64,000 nt of DNA from Bradyrhizobium semiaridum (GTDB lineage: Bacteria > Pseudomonadota > Alphaproteobacteria > Rhizobiales > Xanthobacteraceae): the NCBI RefSeq assembly GCF_020329505.1, contig NZ_JAGKJJ010000034.1, positions 17,620 through 81,619 on the forward strand, read 5' to 3'. The notes below the pieces were generated by a model that saw only the letters and a program-made list of their open reading frames with translations, was not told the DNA's origin and did no database searches. How positions within the stretch are numbered: the first letter of the stretch is position 1; the number at the start of each line of letters is the position of its first letter. The translations under genes and the position numbers were made by a program. Positions 8,865 to 17,847 of this stretch are shown piece after piece.

Positions 8865-8969
8865 GTCATTCCGGGGCGCGACGAAGTCGCGAGCACGGAA
8901 TCCATTTGGCCAATGTTGTGTGGATGAATGGATTCAGGGCCTGCGCCAAAGAGGCGCAGCCCGGAATGG
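8865..8969. repeat. Intergenic inverted repeat (GTCATTCCGG family)
   Basis: Begins GTCATTCCGGGGCGCGACGA and ends with the inverse GCAGCCCGGAATG, with GGAATCCATTTGG and AATGGATTC inside. Copies with the same plan occur at 27908-28011 and 32263-32354, and a half copy at 58751-58785. It lies between the 3' ends of two convergent genes. Confidence 0.85.
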
Positions 8970-9012
8970 CGAAATCGAGTTGGCGTTTGCTCGAGTGCAG
9001 CGCCGCGAAGCC

Positions 9013-9609
9013 CTACTCGTCCTTCTTCGCCGGCTGCGACATGCGCTCGAGGCGGTCCTGCATGTCCTTCATCTGGCGGCGGAGATCGTCGATGTTGTCG
9101 TCGCCCTGGGTCGGCTCCGGCACCTTCTCCGCCTCGGCATTGGTGCGCGGCGGCTGCGGCACGAATGGCTTGAACATCGAGAAGGTCTGCTGGAACAGCT
9201 CCATGTTGCGGCGGACCTGCTCTTCCAGCGGTGCGAACGGCGTTCCGCTCAGCGCGCCGGCAAGCTGCTTGCGGAACTTCTCCTGTTCCTTGGTCAGCGT
9301 CTCCAGCGACTGTTCGAGATATTTCGGCACCACCATCTGCATGCTGTCGCCGTAGAAGCGGATCAGCTGGCGCAGGAAGGTGGTCGGCAGCAGGTTCTGC
9401 CCGGCCTTGTTCTCCTGCTCGAAGATGATCTGCGCGAGCACGGAGCGGGTGATGTCATCGCCGGTCTTGGCGTCATAAACGAGGAAGTCCTCGCCTTCCT
9501 TCACCATCGCGGCGAGGTCCTCTAGCGTCACATAGGTGCTCGTACCGGTATTATAGAGCCGCCGGTTCGCGTATTTCTTGATCGTGGTCGGTTGTTCAGA
9601 TTTTGCCAT
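9013..9609 (-). CDS. phaR: Polyhydroxyalkanoate synthesis repressor PhaR
   Basis: The 198-residue protein begins with the PHB/PHA accumulation regulator DNA-binding domain: IKKYANRRLYNTGTSTYVTL at residues 10-29, then DLAAMVKEGEDFLVYDAKTG. The following region (QMVVPKYLEQSLETL) is the PHB-binding part. In known systems PhaR represses phasin and other pha genes and is released by binding nascent polyhydroxybutyrate granules. It is divergent from phaA-phaB, the biosynthetic genes, which supports the call. The C-terminal tail is acidic and helical. Confidence 0.93.
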   Translation of the reverse strand: MAKSEQPTTIKKYANRRLYNTGTSTYVTLEDLAAMVKEGEDFLVYDAKTGDDITRSVLAQIIFEQENKAGQNLLPTTFLRQLIRFYGDSMQMVVPKYLEQSLETLTKEQEKFRKQLAGALSGTPFAPLEEQVRRNMELFQQTFSMFKPFVPQPPRTNAEAEKVPEPTQGDDNIDDLRRQMKDMQDRLERMSQPAKKDE

Positions 9610-9922
9610 GGGCTCTCACTTCAACACCGAAGAACCTGGAACCCGGCAGCACCGCCGCAGGGCTAAATGCAACGCATCGCAGCAAAGGTAAGCATTTTCA
9701 AAGCGGTTCGGCTAGAGTTTTGTGCTGTGCGGTTAATCCCAAAGCAAAGGGATTGCTTAGGAAAGTGCCAGAGGCGCCATTTCGCGTGCGGCGCGGCGCG
9801 AAATCGGCCACTGGCCAATTGACACGCGCTGCCTAGGTTAACAGGATGGAATCAAGAGACAGGCCAGCCAAACCGGGCCGCCCGCCGTCGAGAAACCCAG
9901 CTACAACCCACAGGAGATGTCC
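9610..9922. promoter_or_regulatory. Divergent regulatory region between phaR and phaA
   Basis: This 313-base spacer must carry promoters for both phaR and phaA. An inverted repeat AATCCC-N8-GGGATT lies at 9735-9754, and a TTGACA at 9819-9824 could be a -35 box toward phaA, though no convincing -10 follows at the usual distance. GC-rich TGCTG/GCAGC words (for example at 9675-9690) resemble known PhaR targets only loosely. No gene is seen. Confidence 0.4.
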
Positions 9923-11101
<1,179 letters not shown>

Positions 11102-11172
11102 ACTGAAGGCAGCGGGGCGGGTTAGGTGATGAAAAGATCATCTGTCAACCGCGGCGCGAGCTGATAGAGATG

Positions 11173-11199
11173 ATGCCCGGCCTCGCGCCGGGCATTTTT
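11173..11199 (+). terminator. Rho-independent terminator after phaA
   Basis: ATGCCCGGC (11173-11181) pairs with GCCGGGCAT (11187-11195) across a five-base loop, followed by a T run ending at 11199. Because phaB lies only 90 bases further on, it may attenuate rather than fully stop transcription. Confidence 0.75.
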
Positions 11200-11286
11200 G
11201 TTTCGACGAGCATTTTTATTTCGGGGTTGTGAGTGCGAAGACCGGAGCAATTCCGGTTATAAAAGACGGCCAAGGAGGAGACGGAC

Positions 11287-12012
11287 ATGGCACGTGTTGC
11301 ATTGGTGACGGGCGGAACGCGCGGCATTGGAGCTGCGATCAGCAAGGCGCTGAAAGCGGCGGGCTACAACGTGGCGGCGAGCTACGCCGGCAATGATGCC
11401 GCCGCGGAGAAGTTCAAGGCGGATACCGGCATTCCCGTTTACAAGTGGGACGTCGCCTCGTTCGACGCGTGCGCGGAAGGCGTCAAGAAGGTCGAGGCGG
11501 AGCTCGGCCCGGTCGACGTGCTGGTCAACAATGCCGGCATCACCCGCGACACCGCCTTCCACAAGATGACGCTTCAGCAGTGGAATGAGGTGATCAACAC
11601 CAATCTGGGCTCGCTGTTCAACATGACGCGCCAGGTGATCGAGGGCATGCGCGCCCGCAAGTTCGGCCGCATCATCTCGATCTCCTCGATCAACGGCCAG
11701 AAGGGCCAGTTCGGCCAGGTCAACTACTCCGCCGCCAAGGCCGGCGACATCGGCTTCACCAAGGCGCTCGCGATCGAGAACGCCAAGGGCGGCATCACCG
11801 TCAACGTCATCGCGCCGGGCTACATCAACACCGAGATGGTGCAGGCGGTGCCGAAGGACGTGCTGGAGAAGAACGTGATCCCGCAGATCCCGGTCAACCG
11901 TCTCGGCGAGCCCGAAGAGATCGCGCGCGCGGTGGTGTTCCTGGCCGCCGACGAAGCCGGCTTCATCACCGGCTCGACGCTGACCATCAACGGCGGCCAG
12001 TATCACGCCTGA
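11287..12012 (+). CDS. phaB: Acetoacetyl-CoA reductase (NADPH-dependent)
   Basis: This short-chain dehydrogenase reduces acetoacetyl-CoA to (R)-3-hydroxybutyryl-CoA, the monomer for PHB synthase. The 241-residue protein has the dinucleotide motif TGGTRGIG (residues 8-15), NNAG (81-84), and the catalytic triad Ser134, Tyr147 (VNYSAAK) and Lys151. The C-terminus INGGQYHA is typical of PhaB. A strong AAGGAGGAG precedes the ATG. The phaA-phaB order is the classical one; PHB synthase phaC is not in the window. Confidence 0.95.
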   Translation: MARVALVTGGTRGIGAAISKALKAAGYNVAASYAGNDAAAEKFKADTGIPVYKWDVASFDACAEGVKKVEAELGPVDVLVNNAGITRDTAFHKMTLQQWNEVINTNLGSLFNMTRQVIEGMRARKFGRIISISSINGQKGQFGQVNYSAAKAGDIGFTKALAIENAKGGITVNVIAPGYINTEMVQAVPKDVLEKNVIPQIPVNRLGEPEEIARAVVFLAADEAGFITGSTLTINGGQYHA

Positions 12013-12049
12013 GCGGCGTCGCGCCGTACGCGATACCGATCACGACGAG

Positions 12050-12076
12050 ATGCCCGGCCTTGTGCCGGGCATTTTC
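12050..12076 (+). terminator. Rho-independent terminator after phaB
   Basis: ATGCCCGGC (12050-12058) pairs with GCCGGGCAT (12064-12072), followed by TTT. The stem is the same sequence as the terminator after phaA (11173-11199), with a different loop. It lies just before the ribosome site of the next gene. Confidence 0.7.
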
Positions 12077-12097
12077 GTCTGTACAAGGGGGGCCGTG

Positions 12098-12970
12098 ATG
12101 ACGACCCGCACCGCTACCCTTGTTGGACTGACCGCCATTCTGATGTGGTCGCTGCTCTCGGTCATGACGGTCGCGACCGGGAAGATCCCGGCGTTCCAGC
12201 TCGCCGCGATGACGTTCGCGATCGGGGCTGTGGTCGCGTTCATCAGCTTTCTGTTTCGTCCCTCGGCTTTTGCCGCGTTGAAGCAGCCGCTGGTCGCCTG
12301 GGTCGTCGGCATCGGCGGTCTGTTCGGCTACCACGCGCTGTATTTCCTGGCGCTGCGCTTCGCGCCGCCGGCAGAAGCCGGCCTGCTCAACTATCTCTGG
12401 CCGCTGTTGATCGTGCTGTTCTCCTCGCTGCTGCCGGGCGAGCGGCTCGCGATCCATCACGTCGTCGGCGCACTGCTCGGGCTGGTCGGCACGGTGCTGC
12501 TGTTCGCCGGCAACACCGGCAATTTCGCCAAGGAGCAGATCCCGGGCTTCGCGGCGGCGTTCGTCGCGGCCTTCGTCTGGGCGTCCTACTCCGTGATGTC
12601 GCGCCGCCTCAAGGCGGTGCCGACCGATGCCGTCGCCGGCTTCTGCCTCGCCACTGCGGTGCTCGCCGCCTTGGTGCACATGGTGGTGGAGACAACGGTC
12701 TGGCCAGCGACCCCATTGCAATGGCTTGCCGTGATCGGGCTCGGCATCGGCCCGGTCGGCGCGGCGTTCTTCGCCTGGGACATCGGCATGAAGCGCGGCG
12801 ATATCCGCGTGCTCGGCGCGGCCTCCTATGCCACGCCGCTGCTCTCGACCGCGTTCCTGATCCTCGCCGGCTTCGCGCAGGCCAGCGCCAACATCGCCAT
12901 CGCGGCGATCCTGATCGCCGGCGGCGGGCTGATCTCGGCGAAAGACATGGTGTTGCGAAAGAGAGCGTAG
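12098..12970 (+). CDS. EamA/DMT family transporter (YddG-like)
   Basis: The 290-residue protein has ten hydrophobic segments arranged as two EamA halves (about 5-135 and 150-285). Features such as GYHALYFLALRFAPPAEAGL and LNYLWPLLIVLFS, and ISAKDMVLRKR at the end, resemble the YddG group, which exports aromatic amino acids; the substrate here is not known. The ATG at 12098 has GGGGGG about eight bases upstream, and earlier in-frame starts fall inside the phaB terminator. Confidence 0.85.
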   Translation: MTTRTATLVGLTAILMWSLLSVMTVATGKIPAFQLAAMTFAIGAVVAFISFLFRPSAFAALKQPLVAWVVGIGGLFGYHALYFLALRFAPPAEAGLLNYLWPLLIVLFSSLLPGERLAIHHVVGALLGLVGTVLLFAGNTGNFAKEQIPGFAAAFVAAFVWASYSVMSRRLKAVPTDAVAGFCLATAVLAALVHMVVETTVWPATPLQWLAVIGLGIGPVGAAFFAWDIGMKRGDIRVLGAASYATPLLSTAFLILAGFAQASANIAIAAILIAGGGLISAKDMVLRKRA

Positions 12971-13104
12971 GTCGGGCAAAGCGAGGCGTGCTTCACAGTC
13001 ACCCTGAGAGGATGTGAAGCTTTGTCCTCATCATCGCCGGGCTTGACCGGGCGACCGCGAAGCGGCGTCTCGAAGGGTCGATGGCCATTGGACGGGGGAT
13101 AGTC

Positions 13105-13536
13105 CTACGAAGGCTCCCAACCTTTCGGCGCGAGCTGGAATTTTGCGAATTCGAATGCCGGGGCGACGGTGCAGCCGACCAATGTCCACTCCCCACTGCT
13201 CTCCGCGGCCTGCCAGGCGTTCGCGGGCACGATCGCCTGCGGCTGTTCGCCGCCTGCGACATCCGGCCCGAGCGCCACCATTTGCCGGCTTCCGCCATCC
13301 TGCGCGATCTGCAGGCGCAGCGGAGCGCCCGCGTAATAGTGCCAGATCTCGACGGCGTCGACGCGGTGCCAGTGCGAGCGTTCGTCGCGCGCCAGCAAAA
13401 AGTAGATCGAAGTCGAATAGCTGCGCCCGCTGGCATCGCGGCGCTCGTCGCGAAACGTCTCGCGAAAATGCCCGCCTTCCGGATGCGGCTTGAGGTCGAG
13501 CCGGGCGATGATCTCCGCCGCCGAGAGCTCAGGCAT
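13105..13536 (-). CDS. Cupin superfamily protein (DUF985)
   Basis: A 143-residue single-domain cupin. HPEGGHFRET (residues about 18-27), YFLLARDERSHWHRVDAVEIWHYY and LVGCTVAPAFEFAKFQLA are hallmarks of the DUF985/cupin_5 family. The start ATG (13536) overlaps the gloB stop as TGATG, so translation is probably coupled. His and Glu residues suitable for metal binding are present, but no activity is established. Confidence 0.88.
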   Translation of the reverse strand: MPELSAAEIIARLDLKPHPEGGHFRETFRDERRDASGRSYSTSIYFLLARDERSHWHRVDAVEIWHYYAGAPLRLQIAQDGGSRQMVALGPDVAGGEQPQAIVPANAWQAAESSGEWTLVGCTVAPAFEFAKFQLAPKGWEPS

Positions 13537-14303
13537 CACGACTTGTTCTTGCGCTCGCGCAGCTCGCCGAACACCTGCGCCGGATCGGCGCCCTTCATGT
13601 GCAGCTTGGCCGCGACCACCGGCTCGTCGGCGCGCAGGAACACATTGGCCTTCTTCTCATCGCCGAGCAGGACCGGAATCGTCGGCTTGTTCTCGGCACG
13701 CAGTTTCGTCACCTCCGCCGCGCGGGCCTGCAGGGCCGCGTTGTCGGGCTCGACGGTGAGCGCAAACTTCACGTTCGAGGCGGTGTATTCGTGGCCGCAA
13801 TAGAGGCGGAAATCATCCGGCAGCGCGCGCAGCTTCAAAAGCGAATCCCACATCATCGGGTAGTTGCCCTCGAACACCCGGCCGCAGCCGATCGAGAACA
13901 GCGTGTCGGCCGCGAACACCGCCTTCTCGGCGTCGAACACGTAGGAGATATGGTCGAGCGTATGGCCGGGCGTTTCCACCACCCGGGCCAAGAGGCTGCC
14001 GATCTTGATCACGTCGGCATTGGCGGCGCGCAGATCGACATTAGCGATCTTCGCCGATTTGTCATGCGGGGCGACGACGCGGCAGCCGTATTTCTGCTTC
14101 AGCTCGGCGACGCCGCCGACATGGTCGCCATGGTGATGGGTGATCAGGATGTCGGTCAGCGTCCAGCCCTCGCGCTCCAGCGCCGCGATGATCGGGGCGG
14201 CCTCCGGCGCGTCGATCGATGCGGTCGCCTTGGTCACGGGATCGTGGATCAGGTAACCGAAATTGTCGGTCAGGCAGGTGAAGGTGCGAATTTCGGCGGC
14301 CAT
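13536..14303 (-). CDS. gloB: Hydroxyacylglutathione hydrolase (glyoxalase II)
   Basis: The 255-residue metallo-beta-lactamase-fold enzyme hydrolyses S-D-lactoylglutathione to lactate and glutathione in methylglyoxal detoxification. The binuclear metal motif THHHGDH is at residues 55-61. Further ligands lie in ETPGHTLDH, FAADTLFSIGCGR and LYCGHEYTASN, all present. Length and order match GloB. It is followed by the coupled cupin gene and is divergent from a methyltransferase gene, a common alphaproteobacterial arrangement. Confidence 0.95.
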   Translation of the reverse strand: MAAEIRTFTCLTDNFGYLIHDPVTKATASIDAPEAAPIIAALEREGWTLTDILITHHHGDHVGGVAELKQKYGCRVVAPHDKSAKIANVDLRAANADVIKIGSLLARVVETPGHTLDHISYVFDAEKAVFAADTLFSIGCGRVFEGNYPMMWDSLLKLRALPDDFRLYCGHEYTASNVKFALTVEPDNAALQARAAEVTKLRAENKPTIPVLLGDEKKANVFLRADEPVVAAKLHMKGADPAQVFGELRERKNKS

Positions 14304-14448
14304 GATGTCTCCACGAATGGCTTTCCACGAAGGGCTTGGGCGATGACGCTAACAGGCCAGATATAGGGGTGAAATATGGCGTTAACGCTCCGGCGGCAAT
14401 GCAATTTTCGGCGCGGCGGGGCGGCAGGCGGCATGTTAGGTTAGGGCC

Positions 14449-15201
14449 ATGGACGTCATCGATCTCCGGGATTTCTATTCCCAGCGCCTCGGCATCATCG
14501 CGCGGCAGCTGATCAACCGCGGGATCCGCGAGCGCTGGCCCAATGCCGATGGCCAGCGCGTGCTCGGCCTCGGCTATCCGACGCCCTATCTCGGCCTGTT
14601 CCGCGAGACCTGCGAGCGCTGCATCGCCTTCATGCCGGCGGCCCAGGGCGTGCTGAAATGGCCGACCGGGCGGCCGGCGCTGGCGACCCTGATCGACGAA
14701 TTCTCGATGCCGCTGCCGGATGCCGCGGTCGACCGCGTGCTGGTGGTGCACGCGCTGGAGATGTCCGACGATCCGGAGCGGCTGCTGCGCGAGATCTGGC
14801 GCGTGCTGGCGCCGTCGGGCCGGCTGATCGCCGTGATCCCGAATCGGCGCGGCGTATGGACGCGCACCGACAACACGCCGTTCGGCCACGGCCGGCCCTA
14901 TTCGCGCGCCCAGATCACGCAGCTGCTGCGGCAGACTTGGTTCACGCCGACCGCATGGGGGGAGGCGCTGTTCATGCCGCCGGTGCAGGGCAGCTGGTTC
15001 CTGCGTTCGGCGATGGCCTGGGAGCGGGTCGGCGCGGCACTGTCGATGCCGTTCGCCGGCGTGCATATCGTCGAGGCCAGCAAGCAGGTCTACCGCGCCA
15101 TCCCCGCCAACCGCGAACGCGCGCGGCTGATTCCCTCGCTCCAGCCGGTGCTGGTGCCGTCATCGACCGCGACGCGCAACTCGGCGCATCCCGACTGGTA
15201 A
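14449..15201 (+). CDS. Class I SAM-dependent methyltransferase domain protein
   Basis: A 250-residue protein with a methyltransferase_11-like core. RVLGLGYPTPYLGLF takes the place of the glycine-rich SAM motif, DRVLVVHALEMSDDPERLLR is motif II, and EIWRVLAPSGRLIAVIPNRR is the post-motif strand. The glycine-rich motif I is atypical, so SAM binding is inferred from fold. Function and substrate are unknown. It is divergent from gloB (145 bases between starts). Confidence 0.8.
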   Translation: MDVIDLRDFYSQRLGIIARQLINRGIRERWPNADGQRVLGLGYPTPYLGLFRETCERCIAFMPAAQGVLKWPTGRPALATLIDEFSMPLPDAAVDRVLVVHALEMSDDPERLLREIWRVLAPSGRLIAVIPNRRGVWTRTDNTPFGHGRPYSRAQITQLLRQTWFTPTAWGEALFMPPVQGSWFLRSAMAWERVGAALSMPFAGVHIVEASKQVYRAIPANRERARLIPSLQPVLVPSSTATRNSAHPDW

Positions 15202-15311
15202 TGCTGCTCGCGCAGGCATCTCCTGCGGAAGCGCGAGACATCAACACGAGACATAAAAAAGGTGAGCGCGGCGCTGGCGCCGTCACCCACCCCCTTGAGG
15301 CATTCGACGGC

Positions 15312-16061
15312 TTAGTCGTTGCCGGACGTCGCGTCCTCGCTCTGCGCGGGCTGCGCGGCCATGTCGGGACGCGGGCCGTGCGGACGGCGGCGCCGGCGCG
15401 GGAAGCGTTCGCCACGCTCGCTGCGTTCGCCGCCGCCATTGCCCTCATAATTGCCATTCACCTGCGGCTGCGCGCCGCCGGTAATGAAGGAGGGCAGGCG
15501 GTCGACGCCGCCGGGATCGGCGAGCACCGGCTGCGGCTGATTCTGCGGCGGCGCCTGAAACTGCGGCTGCTGACGGTGCTCACGGTCGCCGCGGTGCTCA
15601 CGCTCGCGCGGCTGCTGCTCGCGCGGCTGTTGGTCGCGCTGATAGGGCTGCTGGCTGTTGTCGCGCATGTAGGGTTGCGGCACGAAGCCCGGCTCCTGGC
15701 CGAAGCTCGAATAGCCGTCGCCCTCGTCGTCGGCGTCCTCGGACGTCGCGATCTCGGCATCGGGCCGCGGCTGCTGCTGGTTCTGCCGGAACTGCTCCTG
15801 GGCGGCCGCGATGATCCGGTAATAGTGCTCGGCGTGCTGATAGTAGTTCTCGGCCGCAACCGGGTCGCCGGAGGAGCGCGCATCGCGCGCGAGCTGGACG
15901 TATTTCTCGGCAACGTGGGAAGCCGTGCCGCGGATCTTGATGTCGGGGCCGTTCGATTCGTACACCCGCGTCAGAGGATTTTGGCCGCGCCGGTTATTGT
16001 TGTTGTTATTGTTGTTATTATTCCGGTTACGCATCCGCTTGTTATTTTGACCGTTTCTCAT
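15312..16061 (-). CDS. DUF4167 domain protein with poly-asparagine tract
   Basis: The 249-residue protein carries the DUF4167 domain at residues about 28-95 (TRVYESNGPDIKIRGTASHV, EKYVQLARDARSSGDPVAAENYYQHAEHYYR). A run of ten Asn (residues 14-23) precedes it. After it comes a long low-complexity Gln/Pro/Arg-rich tail ending RRRRRPHG and an acidic end. The Asn run is encoded by AAT/AAC codons, a tandem triplet tract at about 15993-16022. This family is confined mostly to alphaproteobacteria and is suspected to bind RNA because of its basic tail. Usually it lies after prfA-prmC; here prmC is upstream on the same strand. Confidence 0.88.
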   Translation of the reverse strand: MRNGQNNKRMRNRNNNNNNNNNNRRGQNPLTRVYESNGPDIKIRGTASHVAEKYVQLARDARSSGDPVAAENYYQHAEHYYRIIAAAQEQFRQNQQQPRPDAEIATSEDADDEGDGYSSFGQEPGFVPQPYMRDNSQQPYQRDQQPREQQPREREHRGDREHRQQPQFQAPPQNQPQPVLADPGGVDRLPSFITGGAQPQVNGNYEGNGGGERSERGERFPRRRRRPHGPRPDMAAQPAQSEDATSGND

Positions 16062-16503
16062 ATGTCGCCTTTTATTCCAGCCCTGAAGTTATTGCAGTCC
16101 ATCGCCTGGTCCGATTCGAGCGCACGCTAAGGCGCACGGAATCGCAGTGCCGTTCGAATTGGTTCGATGTCGCAGACCGTCGCGTTCAGCAAAGACGCGT
16201 TCCCCAACCGCCGACGGACTCCGCCAGCGACCAAATCATTCCGCCCGTCGAGACAGGCTCAGTTCTCTCACGTAAGTCTTCAAGCGCAATAACAGGCTTT
16301 CGTTCGCTTGGCGGTCGAGAGCAGCACAGCTCCGGCTATTGCGCTCAATATGACCTGCGTTCGTGGAACCTTTCGATCGGCGGGCTCTCGTCGAGAACCC
16401 TGGTCATCACCCGTAGGCTACGGGGCCAGCACCGATGTTGTGCCCGGAACGTAGTCGTTCCGGGGGGATATTCCAAGAGGTTTTTTTGCGTTCCAATAGG
16501 ACT
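16062..16503. other. Intergenic region with hairpins; possible structured RNA or leader
   Basis: No gene is supported in this 442-base gap between prmC and the DUF4167 gene. Perfect hairpins are visible: CCCGGAACG-TAGT-CGTTCCGGG near 16440-16463 and CCCGTA-GGC-TACGGG near 16409-16423. AGCGCAATA (about 16283) pairs with TATTGCGCT (about 16340) across a long loop. A run of seven T lies near 16482-16489. On the minus strand the region forms the leader of the DUF4167 gene; on the plus strand the hairpin followed by T7 could end a transcript. I could not match it to tmRNA, RNase P RNA, 6S or SRP RNA. Confidence 0.35.
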
Positions 16504-17262
16504 TTATCGGGGCAGTCGGCGGCCGGAAACCGCCCTCGGGATGCCTCCCAGATCGGCCTTGGGCGGTCCTGTTGGGGATAACCCCGCAGCCGTCATCAGC
16601 GCTTCAACGTCGCTCTCCTGGCCCTGTCCGATCTCGACAACCAGAACTCCATGCGGGACCAAGAGACACGCAGATTGCGAGATCAGGGTGCGGTAGGCGT
16701 CGAGGCCGTCGGTGCCGCCGTCCAGCGCGGCGCGAGGGTCGTGGTCGCGGACCTCGACGGCGAGGCCGGCAATGTCAGCCGAGCGGATGTAGGGCGGATT
16801 CGACACGATGAGGTCGAAAGGGCCGGCAAGTCCGCCGGCATAATTGGCGATGGTGAATGTCGCGCGCTCCGCAAGTCCGAGCTGCTTTGCATTCTGGGTG
16901 GCCGTCTGTAGCGCCTGCACCGAAATGTCGGTGCCGAAGCCATGCGCGTTGCGCAGTTCCGAGAGCAGCGCCAGCAGGATCGCGCCCGAGCCGGTGCCGA
17001 GATCGGCGATCCGTAAGCGGCGATCGGAGCTGCCGTCGGCGCGTATCAGTTCCAGTGCACGCTCGACCACCGTCTCGGTGTCGGGCCGCGGCACCAATGT
17101 CGCTGCCGAGAGCTGCAGCGGCAGCCCCCAAAACTCCTTGAAGCCGAAAATGCGCGCGACCGGCTCGCCGGCGAGACGGCGCCTGATAGCCTCATCGCGC
17201 GTTGTTAGCCGATGGTCGATGCGGCGTCGATATGGCTTGCGCCGTTCCCAGCCGGCGCGCAC
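16504..17262 (-). CDS. prmC: Release-factor glutamine methyltransferase, N-terminally truncated
   Basis: PrmC methylates the Gln of the GGQ motif of release factors. The 252-residue reading starts at a GTG (17262) with GAGG seven bases upstream, and an in-frame stop at 17272-17274 blocks any extension. SAM motif ADLGTGSGAILLALL (about 87-101) and the catalytic NPPY (155-158) are intact, as are LVPRPDTETVVE and DPRAALDGG. Compared with E. coli PrmC (277 residues, NPPY at 183-186), the first helices of the N-terminal substrate-binding bundle are missing; what remains begins near LTTRDEAIRRRLAGEPVARI. The gene normally follows prfA, which here lies 7 kb away (24171-25250). The methyltransferase domain looks functional; the whole protein may not be. 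Confidence 0.82.
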   Translation of the reverse strand: MRAGWERRKPYRRRIDHRLTTRDEAIRRRLAGEPVARIFGFKEFWGLPLQLSAATLVPRPDTETVVERALELIRADGSSDRRLRIADLGTGSGAILLALLSELRNAHGFGTDISVQALQTATQNAKQLGLAERATFTIANYAGGLAGPFDLIVSNPPYIRSADIAGLAVEVRDHDPRAALDGGTDGLDAYRTLISQSACLLVPHGVLVVEIGQGQESDVEALMTAAGLSPTGPPKADLGGIPRAVSGRRLPR

Positions 17263-17298
17263 GGTGTTGCCTCAATCCGGACCGGGACACGAGCGACA

Positions 17299-17724
17299 AT
17301 GACCGCCTATGACGACCAGAACATCTTCGCAAAGATCCTGCGCGGCGAGATCCCGAGCTTCAAGGTCTACGAGACCGACCGGACCTTCGCCTTCCTCGAC
17401 ATCATGCCGCGCTCTCCCGGGCACACGCTGGTGATCCCGAAGGCGCCCGCGCGCGGCATCCTCGATATCGCCGAGGACGATCTTGCCGAGGTGGCGCGGT
17501 CCGCAAAACGCATCGCCATCGCGGCGATGAAAGCGTTTTCCGCCGACGGCATCATCATCCAGCAGTTCAGCGAACCCGCCAGCGGGCAGGTCGTGCTCCA
17601 CCTGCACATGCATGTGATGCCGGTCAAGGCCGGCGTCGCGCTGCTGCCGGCCCAGACCCACAAGCAGGACATGGACGTGCTGGCGGAGCACGCGAAGCGG
17701 ATGATCGCGGCGCTGGGCGGCTGA
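17299..17724 (+). CDS. HIT family nucleotide-binding hydrolase
   Basis: A 141-residue histidine-triad protein starting MTAYDDQNIFAKILRGEIPS. The triad motif HLHMHVMP sits in QVVLHLHMHVMPV, and the early FLDIMPRSPGHTLVIPK region forms the nucleotide pocket. HIT proteins hydrolyse nucleoside phosphoramidates or similar substrates; the exact substrate is not known. The gene is divergent from prmC with only 36 bases between their starts. It occupies the place where the upstream part of prmC would be expected. Confidence 0.93.
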   Translation: MTAYDDQNIFAKILRGEIPSFKVYETDRTFAFLDIMPRSPGHTLVIPKAPARGILDIAEDDLAEVARSAKRIAIAAMKAFSADGIIIQQFSEPASGQVVLHLHMHVMPVKAGVALLPAQTHKQDMDVLAEHAKRMIAALGG

Positions 17725-17847
17725 GAGCGACAGACAGGTTGACTGGGTTGAGTGGGTCTGACGACGATCTCAGTGCATCTCCCCCGCAAGTGGGAGAGGG
17801 GACGCAATTCCGAGTGCCGCGGATATTCAGCCCAATCGCACCGCGCT

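Noticed and set aside
16062..16503. tmRNA, RNase P RNA, 6S or SRP RNA in the gap
   Set aside because: None of the conserved words of these RNAs could be found on either strand; kept only as an unassigned structured region.
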